A stretch of 64,000 nucleotides of DNA from positions 1,364,001-1,428,000 of the forward strand of contig NZ_JAMGBD010000001.1 of NCBI RefSeq assembly GCF_023516555.1. Reading direction: 5' to 3'. The notes under the pieces were generated by a model. It worked only from the letters and a program-made list of their open reading frames with translations, searched no databases and was not told the DNA's origin. The position numbers were made by a program, and so were the translations under genes. Below are positions 17,954 to 26,312 of the stretch, in pieces; positions within the stretch are counted from its first letter, which is position 1; every line of letters starts with the position of its first letter. The DNA is from Sphingomonas alba (GTDB lineage: Bacteria > Pseudomonadota > Alphaproteobacteria > Sphingomonadales > Sphingomonadaceae).

Positions 17954-19966
17954 TCAGTTGAGAAGGTCGGGCGGCACGGCCTCCGCAGTGACCATCGCCA
18001 CCGCCTCGTCCAGCGACATCATCTTCTGGTGCTCGTCCGATCCGAGCCGACGCACGGCGACCGTGCCTTCATCGGCCTCGCGCTTGCCGACGACCAGCAG
18101 CAGGGGAACCTTGGCGAGGCTGTGCTCGCGCACCTTGTAATTGATCTTTTCATTGCGAAGGTCGGCTTCGGCGCGGATGCCCGCGGCCCGCAGTTTCGCG
18201 ATGACCGCGTTGGCGTAATCGTCGGCATCGGAAACAATCGTCGCAACCACCGCCTGGACGGGCGCCAGCCAGAGCGGGAACTTGCCCGCATAATGCTCTA
18301 TCAGGATGCCGATGAACCGCTCGTACGATCCGAAGATTGCCCGGTGGAACATCATCGGCCGGTGCTTCTGCCCGTCCTCCCCGACAAATGTAGCGTCGAG
18401 CCGCTCGGGCAGCACCCGGTCCGACTGCAGCGTGCCGACCTGCCAGGTGCGGCCGATCGCGTCCTTTAAGTGCCATTCGAGCTTCGGTGCGTAGAAGGCG
18501 CCTTCGCCGGGCAATTCCTCCCAGCCGAATTCCTCGGTCGCCATGCCGGCGGCGATGACCGCCTGACGGAGCTCCTCTTCGGCCTTGTCCCAGTCCGCGT
18601 CGCTACCGAAACGATTGTCCGGCCGTAGCGCGAGCTTGATCGAATAGGTGAAGCCGAAATCCTTGTAGATGCGAGCGGCAAGCTCGCAGAAGGCCTGCGC
18701 CTCGCTGACGACCTGGTCTTCGCGGCAGAAGATATGGGCATCGTCCTGCGTGAACTGACGCACGCGCATCAGGCCGTGGAGCGCCCCGTGGGGCTCGTTC
18801 CGGTGACAGCTGCCGTTCTCATAGAAGCGGATCGGCAGCTCCTTGTAGCTGGTAATCCCCTGCTTGAAGACGAGGATGTGGCCCGGGCAGTTCATCGGCT
18901 TCAGCGCCATGAGGTCGGCCTTGCCGGACAAGATCGGCGCGTCCTCATCGGTGCTCGGAATTTCATCCGGGACGATGAACATGTTTTCGCGATATTTGCC
19001 CCAGTGGCCGCTCTTCTCCCACTGGCGGGCGTCCATCACCTGCGGTGTCTTGATCTCAAGATAGCCGGCCGCGTCGATTTGCCGGCGCATGTAGGCCTCG
19101 AGCGCGCGATAAATGACGAAGCCGTTCGGATGCCAGAAGACGCTGCCATGCGCCTCGGCCTGCAAGTGGAACAGGTCCATTTCCTGGCCGAGCTTGCGAT
19201 GATCGCGCTTCGCCGCTTCTTCCAGCCGGACGAGGTAGGCGTCGAGTTGCTTCTTGTTGAGCCAGGCGGTGCCGTAGATGCGTGACAGCATCGGGTTCTT
19301 GGGATCGCCACGCCAGTAGGCGCCGGAGACGCGCGTCAGCTTGAATGCCTGCGGGTCGAGCTTTCCGGTCGAGGCCAAATGTGGGCCGCGGCATAGGTCT
19401 ATCCACGCGTCGTCGGACTGGCCCGACCGATACATGGTAATGGGTTCGCCTTCCGGCAATTCCATCACCCATTCGGCCTTGAAACGCTCGCCCTGCTTCT
19501 CGAACAGCGCGCGGACATCCTCGCGCTTCCAGACTTCGCGGACGAGCGGCTCGTCGGCGGCGATGATGCGCCGCATCTCTGCCTCGATGAGGGGAAGGTC
19601 CTCTTCCGTGAAGGGGCCGCGCTCCGCGCTGGGCGAGAAATCATAGTAGAAGCCGTCCTCGGTCGCCGGGCCGAAAGTGATCTGCGTACCGGGGAACAGG
19701 TTCTGCACCGCCTCGGCAAGGATGTGCGCGAAGTCGTGGCGGACCAGTTCGAGAGCGTCCTTCTCGTCGCGCGAGGTGATCAGCGCCAGGTTCGAATCGC
19801 CTTCGAACGGGCGCATGATGTCTCGCACCTCGCCGTCAACGCGCGCCGCCAGCGCGGCCTTGGCCAGGCCCGGTCCGATCGCCGCCGCTACGTCGGCTGG
19901 GGTCGAACCCTCGGGCATCTCGCGCACGGAGCCGTCGGGAAGGGCGATCTTGAACATTTTCGTCAT
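17954..19966 (-). CDS. thrS: Threonyl-tRNA synthetase
   Basis: A 670-residue class II synthetase charging tRNA-Thr. The order is an N-terminal TGS domain ([23 protein letters not shown]), the editing domain with [11 protein letters not shown] and the C-x-x-x-H region DLCRGPHL, then the catalytic core with [12 protein letters not shown] (zinc-binding Cys), [35 protein letters not shown] (motif 2) and [16 protein letters not shown] (motif 3). The C-terminal anticodon-binding domain follows ([19 protein letters not shown]). Length is normal. A second Met at residue 4 could also start translation. infC lies downstream. Confidence 0.97.
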   Translation of the reverse strand: MTKMFKIALPDGSVREMPEGSTPADVAAAIGPGLAKAALAARVDGEVRDIMRPFEGDSNLALITSRDEKDALELVRHDFAHILAEAVQNLFPGTQITFGPATEDGFYYDFSPSAERGPFTEEDLPLIEAEMRRIIAADEPLVREVWKREDVRALFEKQGERFKAEWVMELPEGEPITMYRSGQSDDAWIDLCRGPHLASTGKLDPQAFKLTRVSGAYWRGDPKNPMLSRIYGTAWLNKKQLDAYLVRLEEAAKRDHRKLGQEMDLFHLQAEAHGSVFWHPNGFVIYRALEAYMRRQIDAAGYLEIKTPQVMDARQWEKSGHWGKYRENMFIVPDEIPSTDEDAPILSGKADLMALKPMNCPGHILVFKQGITSYKELPIRFYENGSCHRNEPHGALHGLMRVRQFTQDDAHIFCREDQVVSEAQAFCELAARIYKDFGFTYSIKLALRPDNRFGSDADWDKAEEELRQAVIAAGMATEEFGWEELPGEGAFYAPKLEWHLKDAIGRTWQVGTLQSDRVLPERLDATFVGEDGQKHRPMMFHRAIFGSYERFIGILIEHYAGKFPLWLAPVQAVVATIVSDADDYANAVIAKLRAAGIRAEADLRNEKINYKVREHSLAKVPLLLVVGKREADEGTVAVRRLGSDEHQKMMSLDEAVAMVTAEAVPPDLLN

Positions 19967-20015
19967 GGCCAGCGCATGTAGCGGTGTGCGCCGCGCGTCT
20001 CAACCGATGAGGCAA

Positions 20016-20066
20016 TGTAAAGCAGGCTTGACTAACGGGGGCCGAGTCGGTAAAGGTCGCTTTACA
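20016..20066. promoter_or_regulatory. Three GTAAAG half-sites, candidate operator of the XRE module
   Basis: TGTAAAGC at 20016-20023 and GCTTTACA at 20059-20066 form an 8-bp dyad. A third copy makes GTAAAG-GTCG-CTTTAC at 20050-20065. The repeats flank and overlap the promoter of the membrane-protein/XRE operon, so the XRE regulator encoded at 21122 is the natural candidate to bind. Confidence 0.5.
20028..20056 (+). promoter_or_regulatory. Candidate promoter of the XRE / membrane-protein operon
   Basis: TTGACT at 20028-20033, 17-bp spacer, TAAAGG at 20051-20056. The -10 box is part of a GTAAAG half-site. Confidence 0.5.
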
Positions 20067-20086
20067 ACCTGAGAAGGATGCTTGAC

Positions 20087-20494
20087 ATGTTACGCACTCC
20101 GGCCTGGAAACGCTATAATTGGCGCGTCATCTGGCTGAGCTTGGCCTACGCGGCCTTCCTGCTGCCCGCCGTCTACGGCTTCAAGCACGCCCTTATTCCC
20201 GGCGCCTGGAAATATGTCGCTGCGGTCCTCCCGGCGCTGCCGATCGTCGGCATCTTCGTCGCAATCGGCCGCTATTTGGTCGAGGAAGAGGACGAATATG
20301 TCCGCATGCTGATGGTCCGGCAGATCCTATGGGCGAGCGGCTTCACGATGAGTGTCGCCACCATCTGGGGCTTCCTCGACAACTTCGAGCTCGTTGGCCA
20401 CGCCGACGGTTATTACATCGTCGTCGTCTGGTTCTTCGGCCTCGGTATCGGCGGCATTGCGAACAAGCTCACGCTTGGCGAGCGCGGCTGCTGA
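20087..20494 (+). CDS. Multi-span membrane protein, paralogue of the next gene
   Basis: A 135-residue inner-membrane protein with hydrophobic segments at about 12-31, 43-61, 79-97 and 104-125. Between helices 2 and 3 it has the acidic block YLVEEEDEYVRMLMVRQ, also found in the downstream paralogue (RLVAEEEDEYQRSRHIR). After it both share ATIWGF and a final LGLG-like helix. I do not recognise a characterised family; short membrane proteins of this kind are often paired with a small XRE regulator, as here. The ATG at 20087 is chosen because AGAAGGA lies 8 bases before it. An ATG at 20078 abuts the ribosome site. Confidence 0.75.
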   Translation: MLRTPAWKRYNWRVIWLSLAYAAFLLPAVYGFKHALIPGAWKYVAAVLPALPIVGIFVAIGRYLVEEEDEYVRMLMVRQILWASGFTMSVATIWGFLDNFELVGHADGYYIVVVWFFGLGIGGIANKLTLGERGC

Positions 20495-20522
20495 CCTTCG
20501 CCCCATCGTACAGGAGCCTGAC

Positions 20523-21125
20523 ATGAATATTGCTGTTCAAGATTCCGCACAGGCCGGCCGCCGCAAGCAGCTCGTTCTGGTGGTCGCCCTGGAAATGGTG
20601 GCGCTGAGTGCTGCCGCGGTTGCCATGATCTTCTTCGACCTAGGATGGGTGGGTGCCATATTGATTGCCTTGCTGGCCGGTGCCTTTACGATCGCCATTG
20701 TGCGGGTCGGAGAAGGCAAGGCCAAGGCCGAGGGCAATTTCTCGGTCGCAATGGGCCGCTACAACCGGCGTATGCTCGTCGCGAGCGCTGTCTACGTCGT
20801 CGGCTTGTTCGGCGCGATTTGGGCCGATGAACTGATCCGCCCGGGCGGGCCGCTCGCTTTTCTTATCGGGTTTTTGCCGTCGATCGGCGTCTTGGTGATG
20901 GTCGTCGCAATGGCGCGCCTGGTTGCGGAAGAAGAGGACGAGTATCAACGCTCCCGGCACATCCGGGCATCGCTCTTCGGTCTCGGCACCTTATTGGTCC
21001 TGGCGACAATCTGGGGCTTCTTCGAACAGTTCGGACTGGTGCCGCACGTGCCCTCCTGGGCCGCCGTCCCGGTCTTCGCGCTTGGGCTTGGGCTCGCCAA
21101 TTGCCTGCCCGGGAGGCGCGCGTGA
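20523..21125 (+). CDS. Multi-span membrane protein, second paralogue with EEEDEY motif
   Basis: A 200-residue inner-membrane protein with about six hydrophobic segments (20-38, 42-60, 85-103, 110-130, 147-167, 174-192). The second half repeats the plan of the gene upstream: acidic block RLVAEEEDEYQRSRH, then ATIWGFFEQFGLVPH and a terminal helix. The first half is extra. AGGAG lies 7-8 bases before the ATG. Function unknown. Its TGA overlaps the GTG of the XRE regulator by four bases, so both are made together. Confidence 0.75.
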   Translation: MNIAVQDSAQAGRRKQLVLVVALEMVALSAAAVAMIFFDLGWVGAILIALLAGAFTIAIVRVGEGKAKAEGNFSVAMGRYNRRMLVASAVYVVGLFGAIWADELIRPGGPLAFLIGFLPSIGVLVMVVAMARLVAEEEDEYQRSRHIRASLFGLGTLLVLATIWGFFEQFGLVPHVPSWAAVPVFALGLGLANCLPGRRA

Positions 21126-21337
21126 ACAACCGGCTGAAGATCCTCCGCGCCGAGCGGAGCTGGAGCCAGGGCGATCTTGCCGACCGGCTCGGCGTATCCC
21201 GGCAGAGTGTTAACGCCATTGAAACCGGCAAATACGACCCGTCGCTGCCCCTCGCCTTCCGGATCGCCGAGCTGTTCGGGCTCGCCATCGAGCAGGTGTT
21301 CAGCTCTCCGACCCAGCATCAGTCCAAAGCCATCTAA
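21122..21337 (+). CDS. Small XRE-family helix-turn-helix regulator
   Basis: A 71-residue DNA-binding protein consisting of one Cro/CI-type helix-turn-helix: NRLKILRAERSWSQGDLADRLGVSRQSVNAIETGKYDPSLPLAFRIAELFGLAIEQVF. The recognition helix is VSRQSVNAIETG. This short type commonly controls its own operon together with adjacent membrane proteins. The start is GTG within the GTGA overlap with the preceding gene. The GTAAAG repeats in front of the operon are the likely target. There is no sensor domain, so any signal must come from protein partners, for example the two membrane proteins. Confidence 0.9.
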   Translation: MNNRLKILRAERSWSQGDLADRLGVSRQSVNAIETGKYDPSLPLAFRIAELFGLAIEQVFSSPTQHQSKAI

Positions 21338-21349
21338 AAGGGAAATCCA

Positions 21350-22249
21350 ATGCGCATGCTTCTTCTCGCCGCTGCTGCGGCGCTCGCCACCCCTTTGTCT
21401 GCTGCCCAAGCGGCGCCGGCCACCCAGAGTCAACCGGCGGAGGTTCGCCTGCCGCACATTTCCATAGTCGCCGAAGGCAAGGGGTCGCCGGTCGTTCTCA
21501 TTCCCGGCCTGTCCTGTCCGCGAGAAGTCTGGGAATCCGCGGCGGCAGAGATCCGCAAGGCCCATCGCCTCCTGCTCGTGCAGGTGAACGGCTTCGGCGG
21601 CGATGACCCGGGTGCCAATCTCGACCAGGACATCCTGGCCGGCATCGGGAATGACCTGCACGCGTACCTCCAGCGCGAGAAGATCGGGCCTGTCCATCTC
21701 GTTGGTCATTCGATGGGTGGGCTGGCCAGCCTGCTCTTCGCGAATGCCCATCCCGAGGACGTGAAGGCATTGATGATCGTCGACGCCTTGCCGTTCTTTC
21801 CGGTGCTCATGGACCCCAATGTAACGGTCGAACAGGCGCGCCCGATTGCGACGATGATGCGCGACCAGGTCGCGGCGACCTATGGCAAGCCTGTCGATCC
21901 GGCGGTGATTGAAGCCAATGTGAGAGGTCTGGCGCTGAAGCCCGAAAGCCTGGTCCTGACAAGGAAATGGTCCGCCGCGGCCGACTCTCGCGTCACCGCT
22001 CGTGCGCTCTACGAGGACATGACGACGGACGCCCGACCCCTGCTGCCGGCGATCAAGGCGCCCATCACCATTGTCGTACCCTGGAGCGATAGCGCGTTCG
22101 GCAAGGAAAGGACTCTCGCCTTCTACGGCAAGCAATATGCCGGAGCGCCAAACGTCCATTACGCCGACATCGGCGATGCTGGCCACATGGTCATGCTCGA
22201 CCAGCCGCAGGCGTTCGAGGCGGCGGTGGAGGCGTTTCTCGCCAAGTAG
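21350..22249 (+). CDS. Secreted alpha/beta hydrolase
   Basis: A 299-residue serine hydrolase with a Sec signal peptide (MRMLLLAAAAALATPLSAAQA, about 21 residues). The fold is intact: oxyanion region LIPGLSCPREVWE, nucleophile elbow VGHSMGGLAS, then a Pro/charge-rich cap, the acid strand ITIVVPWSDSAFG, and the catalytic His in DAGHMVMLDQP near the C-terminus. It is likely periplasmic. Substrate unknown; esters or lactones are possible. AAGGGAAA lies upstream of the ATG. It follows the XRE gene by 12 bases and may be part of the same operon. Confidence 0.85.
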   Translation: MRMLLLAAAAALATPLSAAQAAPATQSQPAEVRLPHISIVAEGKGSPVVLIPGLSCPREVWESAAAEIRKAHRLLLVQVNGFGGDDPGANLDQDILAGIGNDLHAYLQREKIGPVHLVGHSMGGLASLLFANAHPEDVKALMIVDALPFFPVLMDPNVTVEQARPIATMMRDQVAATYGKPVDPAVIEANVRGLALKPESLVLTRKWSAAADSRVTARALYEDMTTDARPLLPAIKAPITIVVPWSDSAFGKERTLAFYGKQYAGAPNVHYADIGDAGHMVMLDQPQAFEAAVEAFLAK

Positions 22250-22291
22250 GTGGCTGGCGGCCAGGCGGGGAGCTTGCTACCCGCCCCATCC

Positions 22292-23071
22292 ATGAACGCC
22301 ATGCCCCGCCCCGAACCTGCCCCGCTTTCCTATTTCGATCCCGGCGACGGCCGCCGAATCGCCTATCGGCTCAGGCCGGCGAAGCCGCAGATCAAAGGCC
22401 CAACCCTGGTCTTCCTGCCAGGCTATGCTTCCGACATGGACGGCACCAAGGCGAGCGAGATCGACGTCTTCGCCGCAGTGTCGGGCCTCGCCTACCTTCG
22501 CCTGGATTATTCCGGCACCGGCTCGTCCGGCGGCGATTTCGCCGAGGGGACCCTGGATCGCTGGCTCGATGAAGTCATCGCCGCGATCGACCAGCTTGTT
22601 GAAGGTCCGGTCGTCGTGATCGGATCGTCCATGGGCGGATGGCTCGCGCTGCATGCCGCGCAGAAGCGGCCGGAGCGCGTGAAGGCCATTGTTGGCGTGG
22701 CGGCCGCGCCGGACTTCACCGACTGGGGATTCACCGCGGAGCAAAAGGCGGAGCTGCAGCAGAGCGGCAAGCTGGAACAGCCCAGTCCTTATGGAGAGGA
22801 GCCGCAGGTCACGCATCGCGCCTTCTTCGAATCGGGCGCGGCCATGCGACTGCTGCACAAGCCGGTCATGCTCGATTGCGCCGTGCGGCTGGTCCACGGC
22901 GATGCCGACGAGGACGTGCCGATCGGCGTCGCCTTCAAGCTGCTGCAGGACGCCCATTCAGGCGATGTCCAGCTAAACATCATCAAGTGGGGCGACCACC
23001 GGCTGTCGAAGCCGCACGAAATCGAGACGATCGTGCGGACCATCGCCGTCCTCGCGGAGAAAATTCAATGA
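22292..23071 (+). CDS. Cytoplasmic alpha/beta hydrolase (ABHD10-like)
   Basis: About 259 residues, no signal peptide. It begins with FDPGDGRRIAYRLRP and LVFLPGYASDMDGTKA (oxyanion region), then the nucleophile elbow IGSSMGGWLAL, the acid LVHGDADEDVPI and the catalytic His in WGDHRLSKPHEI. The pattern is that of the small thioesterase or depalmitoylase-like group around ABHD10; the natural substrate is unknown. The start is uncertain: ATG at 22292 or 22301, or a GTG at 22250 directly after the previous stop; none has a good ribosome site. The stop overlaps the next ATG (ATGA). Confidence 0.8.
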   Translation: MNAMPRPEPAPLSYFDPGDGRRIAYRLRPAKPQIKGPTLVFLPGYASDMDGTKASEIDVFAAVSGLAYLRLDYSGTGSSGGDFAEGTLDRWLDEVIAAIDQLVEGPVVVIGSSMGGWLALHAAQKRPERVKAIVGVAAAPDFTDWGFTAEQKAELQQSGKLEQPSPYGEEPQVTHRAFFESGAAMRLLHKPVMLDCAVRLVHGDADEDVPIGVAFKLLQDAHSGDVQLNIIKWGDHRLSKPHEIETIVRTIAVLAEKIQ

Positions 23072-23796
23072 TCCTGCTTGCCGCCCTTCTCTCTGCCGCG
23101 CAGCCGGCGGCCTCGCCGGCCGTCACTGCCGAAGCCGGGCAATGCGGCAATATGGACGACGCCGGCCAGAAGATCTGCGAGGCGCTGGCAGCCCAAAAGG
23201 CCGGACGTTTCACCGAGGCCGCGAGCACATTCGAATCTGCCGCGCTAGCGCAGAAGCCCGGAGACGCCGCCGCCGACCGCATGCTTGCTGCCGCCGGCAA
23301 TATGTGGATCGCCGCAGGCGAGCCGGGCAAGGCGGCCGTCGCGCTGGACAAGGCGCTGAGCGGGACCGGCCTTCTCGCCGACCAGCGAGGTGAGGCCCTG
23401 CTCGATCGCGCCCGCGCGGCCGAGGCGCAAGGCGATTTCAAGACCGCCCGCGCCAAGGTCACAGCGGCCTCCGTCACCATCAGCGGGGATGCATTTCTCT
23501 GGTATTTCTCGGCGGCATTGGCGATCCGCGAGCAGGACGCCACGACGGCCAAGATCGCAATCGGGAAAGCGCTGGCCCTGGAACCCAATGATCCGACGGT
23601 CCTGTTCGAAGCCGGCCACGTCTACGAGTTTGCCGGCGAAGACGACAAGGCGCGCGATTACTGGACGCGCGCTTCGAACGCCGATCCCAAGGGCAAGTCG
23701 GGCGATGCCGCCCGCCGTGCACTGGCGATGATGGATGTGCCTCTGACGGTCACGAACAAGGTGACCAAAGAACCGATCGAGGACGAGAAGAACTAG
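23068..23796 (+). CDS. Secreted tetratricopeptide-repeat protein
   Basis: A 242-residue protein with a short hydrophobic leader (MILLAALLSAAQPAA) and several helical repeats of TPR type: ICEALAAQKAGRFTEAASTFESAA, AAGNMWIAAGEPGKAAVALDKAL, ALLDRARAAEAQGDFKTARAKV, ALAIREQDATTAKIAIGKALALEPNDP and AGHVYEFAGEDDKARDYWTRA. Such proteins act as periplasmic scaffolds; no partner is evident. Two cysteines (in GQCGNM and KICEA) could pair. It is coupled by ATGA to the hydrolase gene upstream. Confidence 0.8.
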   Translation: MILLAALLSAAQPAASPAVTAEAGQCGNMDDAGQKICEALAAQKAGRFTEAASTFESAALAQKPGDAAADRMLAAAGNMWIAAGEPGKAAVALDKALSGTGLLADQRGEALLDRARAAEAQGDFKTARAKVTAASVTISGDAFLWYFSAALAIREQDATTAKIAIGKALALEPNDPTVLFEAGHVYEFAGEDDKARDYWTRASNADPKGKSGDAARRALAMMDVPLTVTNKVTKEPIEDEKN

Positions 23797-23818
23797 CCTT
23801 CCCGTCCCCGCATTCGGC

Positions 23819-24565
23819 CTAGCCCAAATCGTAATCGATCGTCGTCACGACGCGGACTTTCTGGAACGGCGAACTGCCACCGGACGAGCCGCAGTCATCG
23901 CAATCTTCGCCGTCGCGCGCACCCACCGAGAAATAGCCCTGGCTGGCGGTCTTCAGCTTGCCGACCGCCACGCCGCTGTCGCTTGCGAACTGCTGAGCGC
24001 TGCGCCGCGCATTCTGGTTTGCCTCGGCAATCATTTCCGGCTTCAGATCGTTGAGCTTCGTAAAGGTGTACGTGACGTTGCTGCTCGACAGTTCGACGCC
24101 GTCGCGGAGCAATTCCGCCTGCCGGGCATAGGCCGCTCGCGTCTTCATCACGTCGTTGGTCCGAAGCTGGATCGAGCGGCTGACCGTCAACAACTGCGGA
24201 CCGGCCGGCGCGCCATAGCGGTCGGTCGGCTGTGAATGGCTGAGCGTGACGTCCACATCCGTAATCTCATCCGACTTGAAACCCGCGCGCTGAAAGAATG
24301 CGCGGACCGACCGCGCCTGTTGGTCGACCGAGCCTTGGACGGACGCCAGCTCGGTCCCCTGGTAGGAAAAGCCGATCGACCAGGTCGCTAGGTCCGCTGT
24401 GACATCGCGTTCGGAAACACCTCGCACGGTCACCGTTCTGTGCTCGGCCAGCTTGTACCGCCGGAGACCGTCGCCCAGCGCATAGCCGCTTGAAGTCAAA
24501 CCCAAAGCAAAAATCGCCACCGCGCCCAAAAGGACGGCACGGCTGTCCTGCAGCTTCTGGATCAT
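23819..24565 (-). CDS. SIMPL-domain (DUF541) protein
   Basis: A 248-residue protein with one N-terminal membrane anchor or signal (AVLLGAVAIFALGLTSSGYALG, about 10-31), followed by the SIMPL domain: HRTVTVRGVSERDVTADLATWSIGFSYQG at its start, then repeated beta-alpha units with VDVTLSHSQPTDRYG and IAEANQNARRSAQQFASDSG. A CDDCGSSGG segment near the end adds two close cysteines. Members include periplasmic oxidative-stress proteins such as YggE, but function is poorly defined. The ATG at 24565 precedes the membrane segment; a longer reading would add 43 unlikely residues. Convergent with the TPR gene. Confidence 0.85.
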   Translation of the reverse strand: MIQKLQDSRAVLLGAVAIFALGLTSSGYALGDGLRRYKLAEHRTVTVRGVSERDVTADLATWSIGFSYQGTELASVQGSVDQQARSVRAFFQRAGFKSDEITDVDVTLSHSQPTDRYGAPAGPQLLTVSRSIQLRTNDVMKTRAAYARQAELLRDGVELSSSNVTYTFTKLNDLKPEMIAEANQNARRSAQQFASDSGVAVGKLKTASQGYFSVGARDGEDCDDCGSSGGSSPFQKVRVVTTIDYDLG

Positions 24566-24674
24566 GTTAGGGATACCCTGCGTTCGTCCGCATGAAGTGC
24601 AGCCACCGGTCACAATCGCCGGCCACGGCTGCGACGAACCGTGCCTATATAGCGATGAACTGAGCGAGGCCAAA

Positions 24675-25091
24675 GTGAAATTCCTCCATTCCATGATCCG
24701 CGTGAGCGATCCCGAGGCGACTGTTGCATTCTTTCAACTATTGGGGCTCGAGGAGCGGCGACGGATGGAGAATGAACAAGGCAAGTTCACCCTCATTTTC
24801 CTCGGCGTTCCCGGGGATGAGGGAGGCGAGGTCGAACTCACCTACAATTGGGGCGAAGAAGGCTATGCCGGCGGCCGCAACTTCGGCCATCTCGCCTATC
24901 AGGTCGACGATATCTACGAGACTTGCCAACGGCTCGCCGACAATGGTGTGACCATCAACCGCCCGCCACGCGACGGCCACATGGCTTTCGTCCGCAGCCC
25001 CGACAACATCTCGATTGAACTGCTGCAGAAGGGTGAGCGCAAGGCGCCGGCCGAACCCTGGGCTTCCATGCCGAACACGGGCGAATGGTGA
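24675..25091 (+). CDS. gloA: Lactoylglutathione lyase (glyoxalase I)
   Basis: A 138-residue metalloenzyme that isomerises the methylglyoxal-glutathione hemithioacetal to S-lactoylglutathione. Metal ligands of the nickel type are visible: H5 (KFLHSMIRV), a Glu in VELTYNWG, a His in NFGHLAYQV and a Glu in ISIELLQKG. The start is GTG with GAGCGAGG about 5 bases before it. The stop overlaps the region of the gloB start, so both enzymes of the methylglyoxal pathway are made from one message. Confidence 0.93.
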   Translation: MKFLHSMIRVSDPEATVAFFQLLGLEERRRMENEQGKFTLIFLGVPGDEGGEVELTYNWGEEGYAGGRNFGHLAYQVDDIYETCQRLADNGVTINRPPRDGHMAFVRSPDNISIELLQKGERKAPAEPWASMPNTGEW

Positions 25092-25096
25092 GGGCT

Positions 25097-25816
25097 ATGG
25101 AGATCGTCCCAGTCCCGGTCCTGAATGATAATTACGTTTGGCTGATTCACGATAGCGATAGCGGCGAGACAGCGGCGGTCGATCCTTCCGTCGGACCGCC
25201 GGTGATCGAGGCGGCCGAAGCGCGCGGGTGGCAGATCTCGCAGGTCTTCAACACGCATTGGCATCCCGACCATACGGGCGGGAACCAGGCCATCCACGAG
25301 GCGACCGGTGCGCCGGTCACAGGTCCGACGGAGGTCCGCAAGGTTTACGAGCCTGATCGGATTGTCGGTGAAGGCGACCATGTCCGACTCGGCGGCCTGG
25401 AAGCGAATATCTGGGACATTCCGGCCCATACAGCCGGCCACATCGCCATTTATTTCCCAACCGCCAAGGCGATCTTCGTCGGCGATACGATGTTCGCCAT
25501 GGGCTGCGGCCGCCTGTTCGAGGGCACTGCCGCCCAGATGCACGCCAATCTCCAGCGGCTAGCGGCATTGCCCGAGGACACGCGAGTCTATTGCGGTCAC
25601 GAATATACGCTGGCGAACGCGCGTTTCGCGGTGACGGTCGAGCCGGACAATGCCGACCTTGCAGCGCGACTCCAGCGAGTCGAGGATCTGCGCGAACGCG
25701 GCGAGGTGACATTGCCCACGACGATCGGCGAAGAACGCCGCACCAATCCCTTCATGCGCGCCCATAGCGTTGATGAACTGGCGCGGCTTCGGCAGACGAA
25801 AGACAGCTTCGGTTAA
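25097..25816 (+). CDS. gloB: Hydroxyacylglutathione hydrolase (glyoxalase II)
   Basis: A 239-residue metallo-beta-lactamase-fold hydrolase that releases lactate and glutathione from S-lactoylglutathione. The binuclear metal motif THWHPDHTGGN is at about 53-63, followed by the second-shell His in PAHTAGHIAIY, the Asp in FVGDTMFAMGCGRLFEG and a C-terminal His in YCGHEYTLANARFA. Full length for the family. The ATG at 25097 is preferred because GAGGG lies just before it; an ATG at 25085 would add four residues. Follows gloA with no gap. Confidence 0.94.
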   Translation: MEIVPVPVLNDNYVWLIHDSDSGETAAVDPSVGPPVIEAAEARGWQISQVFNTHWHPDHTGGNQAIHEATGAPVTGPTEVRKVYEPDRIVGEGDHVRLGGLEANIWDIPAHTAGHIAIYFPTAKAIFVGDTMFAMGCGRLFEGTAAQMHANLQRLAALPEDTRVYCGHEYTLANARFAVTVEPDNADLAARLQRVEDLRERGEVTLPTTIGEERRTNPFMRAHSVDELARLRQTKDSFG

Positions 25817-25867
25817 TCACGGAAGGCGTTTTGATGCCTTTCAGGGAGCGACCAAACTCTAAGGGGA

Positions 25868-26272
25868 ATGACGATGCGCCTTTTCATGCTTGCATCCGTT
25901 GCGGTCGGCCTGTGCGCCTGTGCCACCGCCAGTGAACCGATCCAGCGTTCAGCCCAGGCCCAGCGCGAATATGATCACGCTCTGGCGGGCAAGGTAGCTG
26001 GCAAGGCCGAGAAATGCCTGCCGACCTATCGATCGAACGACATGACGATCATCGATGACAATACCATCCTCTTCAGGGATGGGCGGACAACCTACGTCAA
26101 TCATCCGCTCGGAGGCTGCAACAATCTGCACCAGAGCGGCCGCGCGTTGGTGACGAAGAATTTCGGCCCGCAATTGTGCCGCGGCGACCTGGCGACGGTG
26201 GTCGACAATTCGTCCGGCATGTCCGTGGGCGCCTGCTCACTCGGCGACTTCATTCCATACAAGCCGAGCTAG
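25868..26272 (+). CDS. DUF6491-like lipoprotein
   Basis: A 134-residue small exported protein. The lipobox region VGLCACATA (about 13-21) indicates lipid attachment at a Cys near residue 17-19. The mature part shows CLPTYRSNDMTIIDDNTILFRDGRTTYVNHPLGGC, then VTKNFGPQLCRGD and SVGACSLGDFIPY, with conserved cysteines that could form two disulfides. This pattern is widespread in sphingomonads; I believe it is DUF6491, function unknown. It stands alone, about 50 bases behind gloB. Confidence 0.75.
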   Translation: MTMRLFMLASVAVGLCACATASEPIQRSAQAQREYDHALAGKVAGKAEKCLPTYRSNDMTIIDDNTILFRDGRTTYVNHPLGGCNNLHQSGRALVTKNFGPQLCRGDLATVVDNSSGMSVGACSLGDFIPYKPS

Positions 26273-26312
26273 GCGAACCCATAGTCGCCTGGCCCCGGAC
26301 AGGCGGGGCGGC

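Noticed and set aside
20945-22186. Minus-strand frame of 413 codons opposite the XRE and hydrolase genes
   Set aside because: The plus-strand genes have motifs, ribosome sites and overlaps; the antisense frame has none of these.
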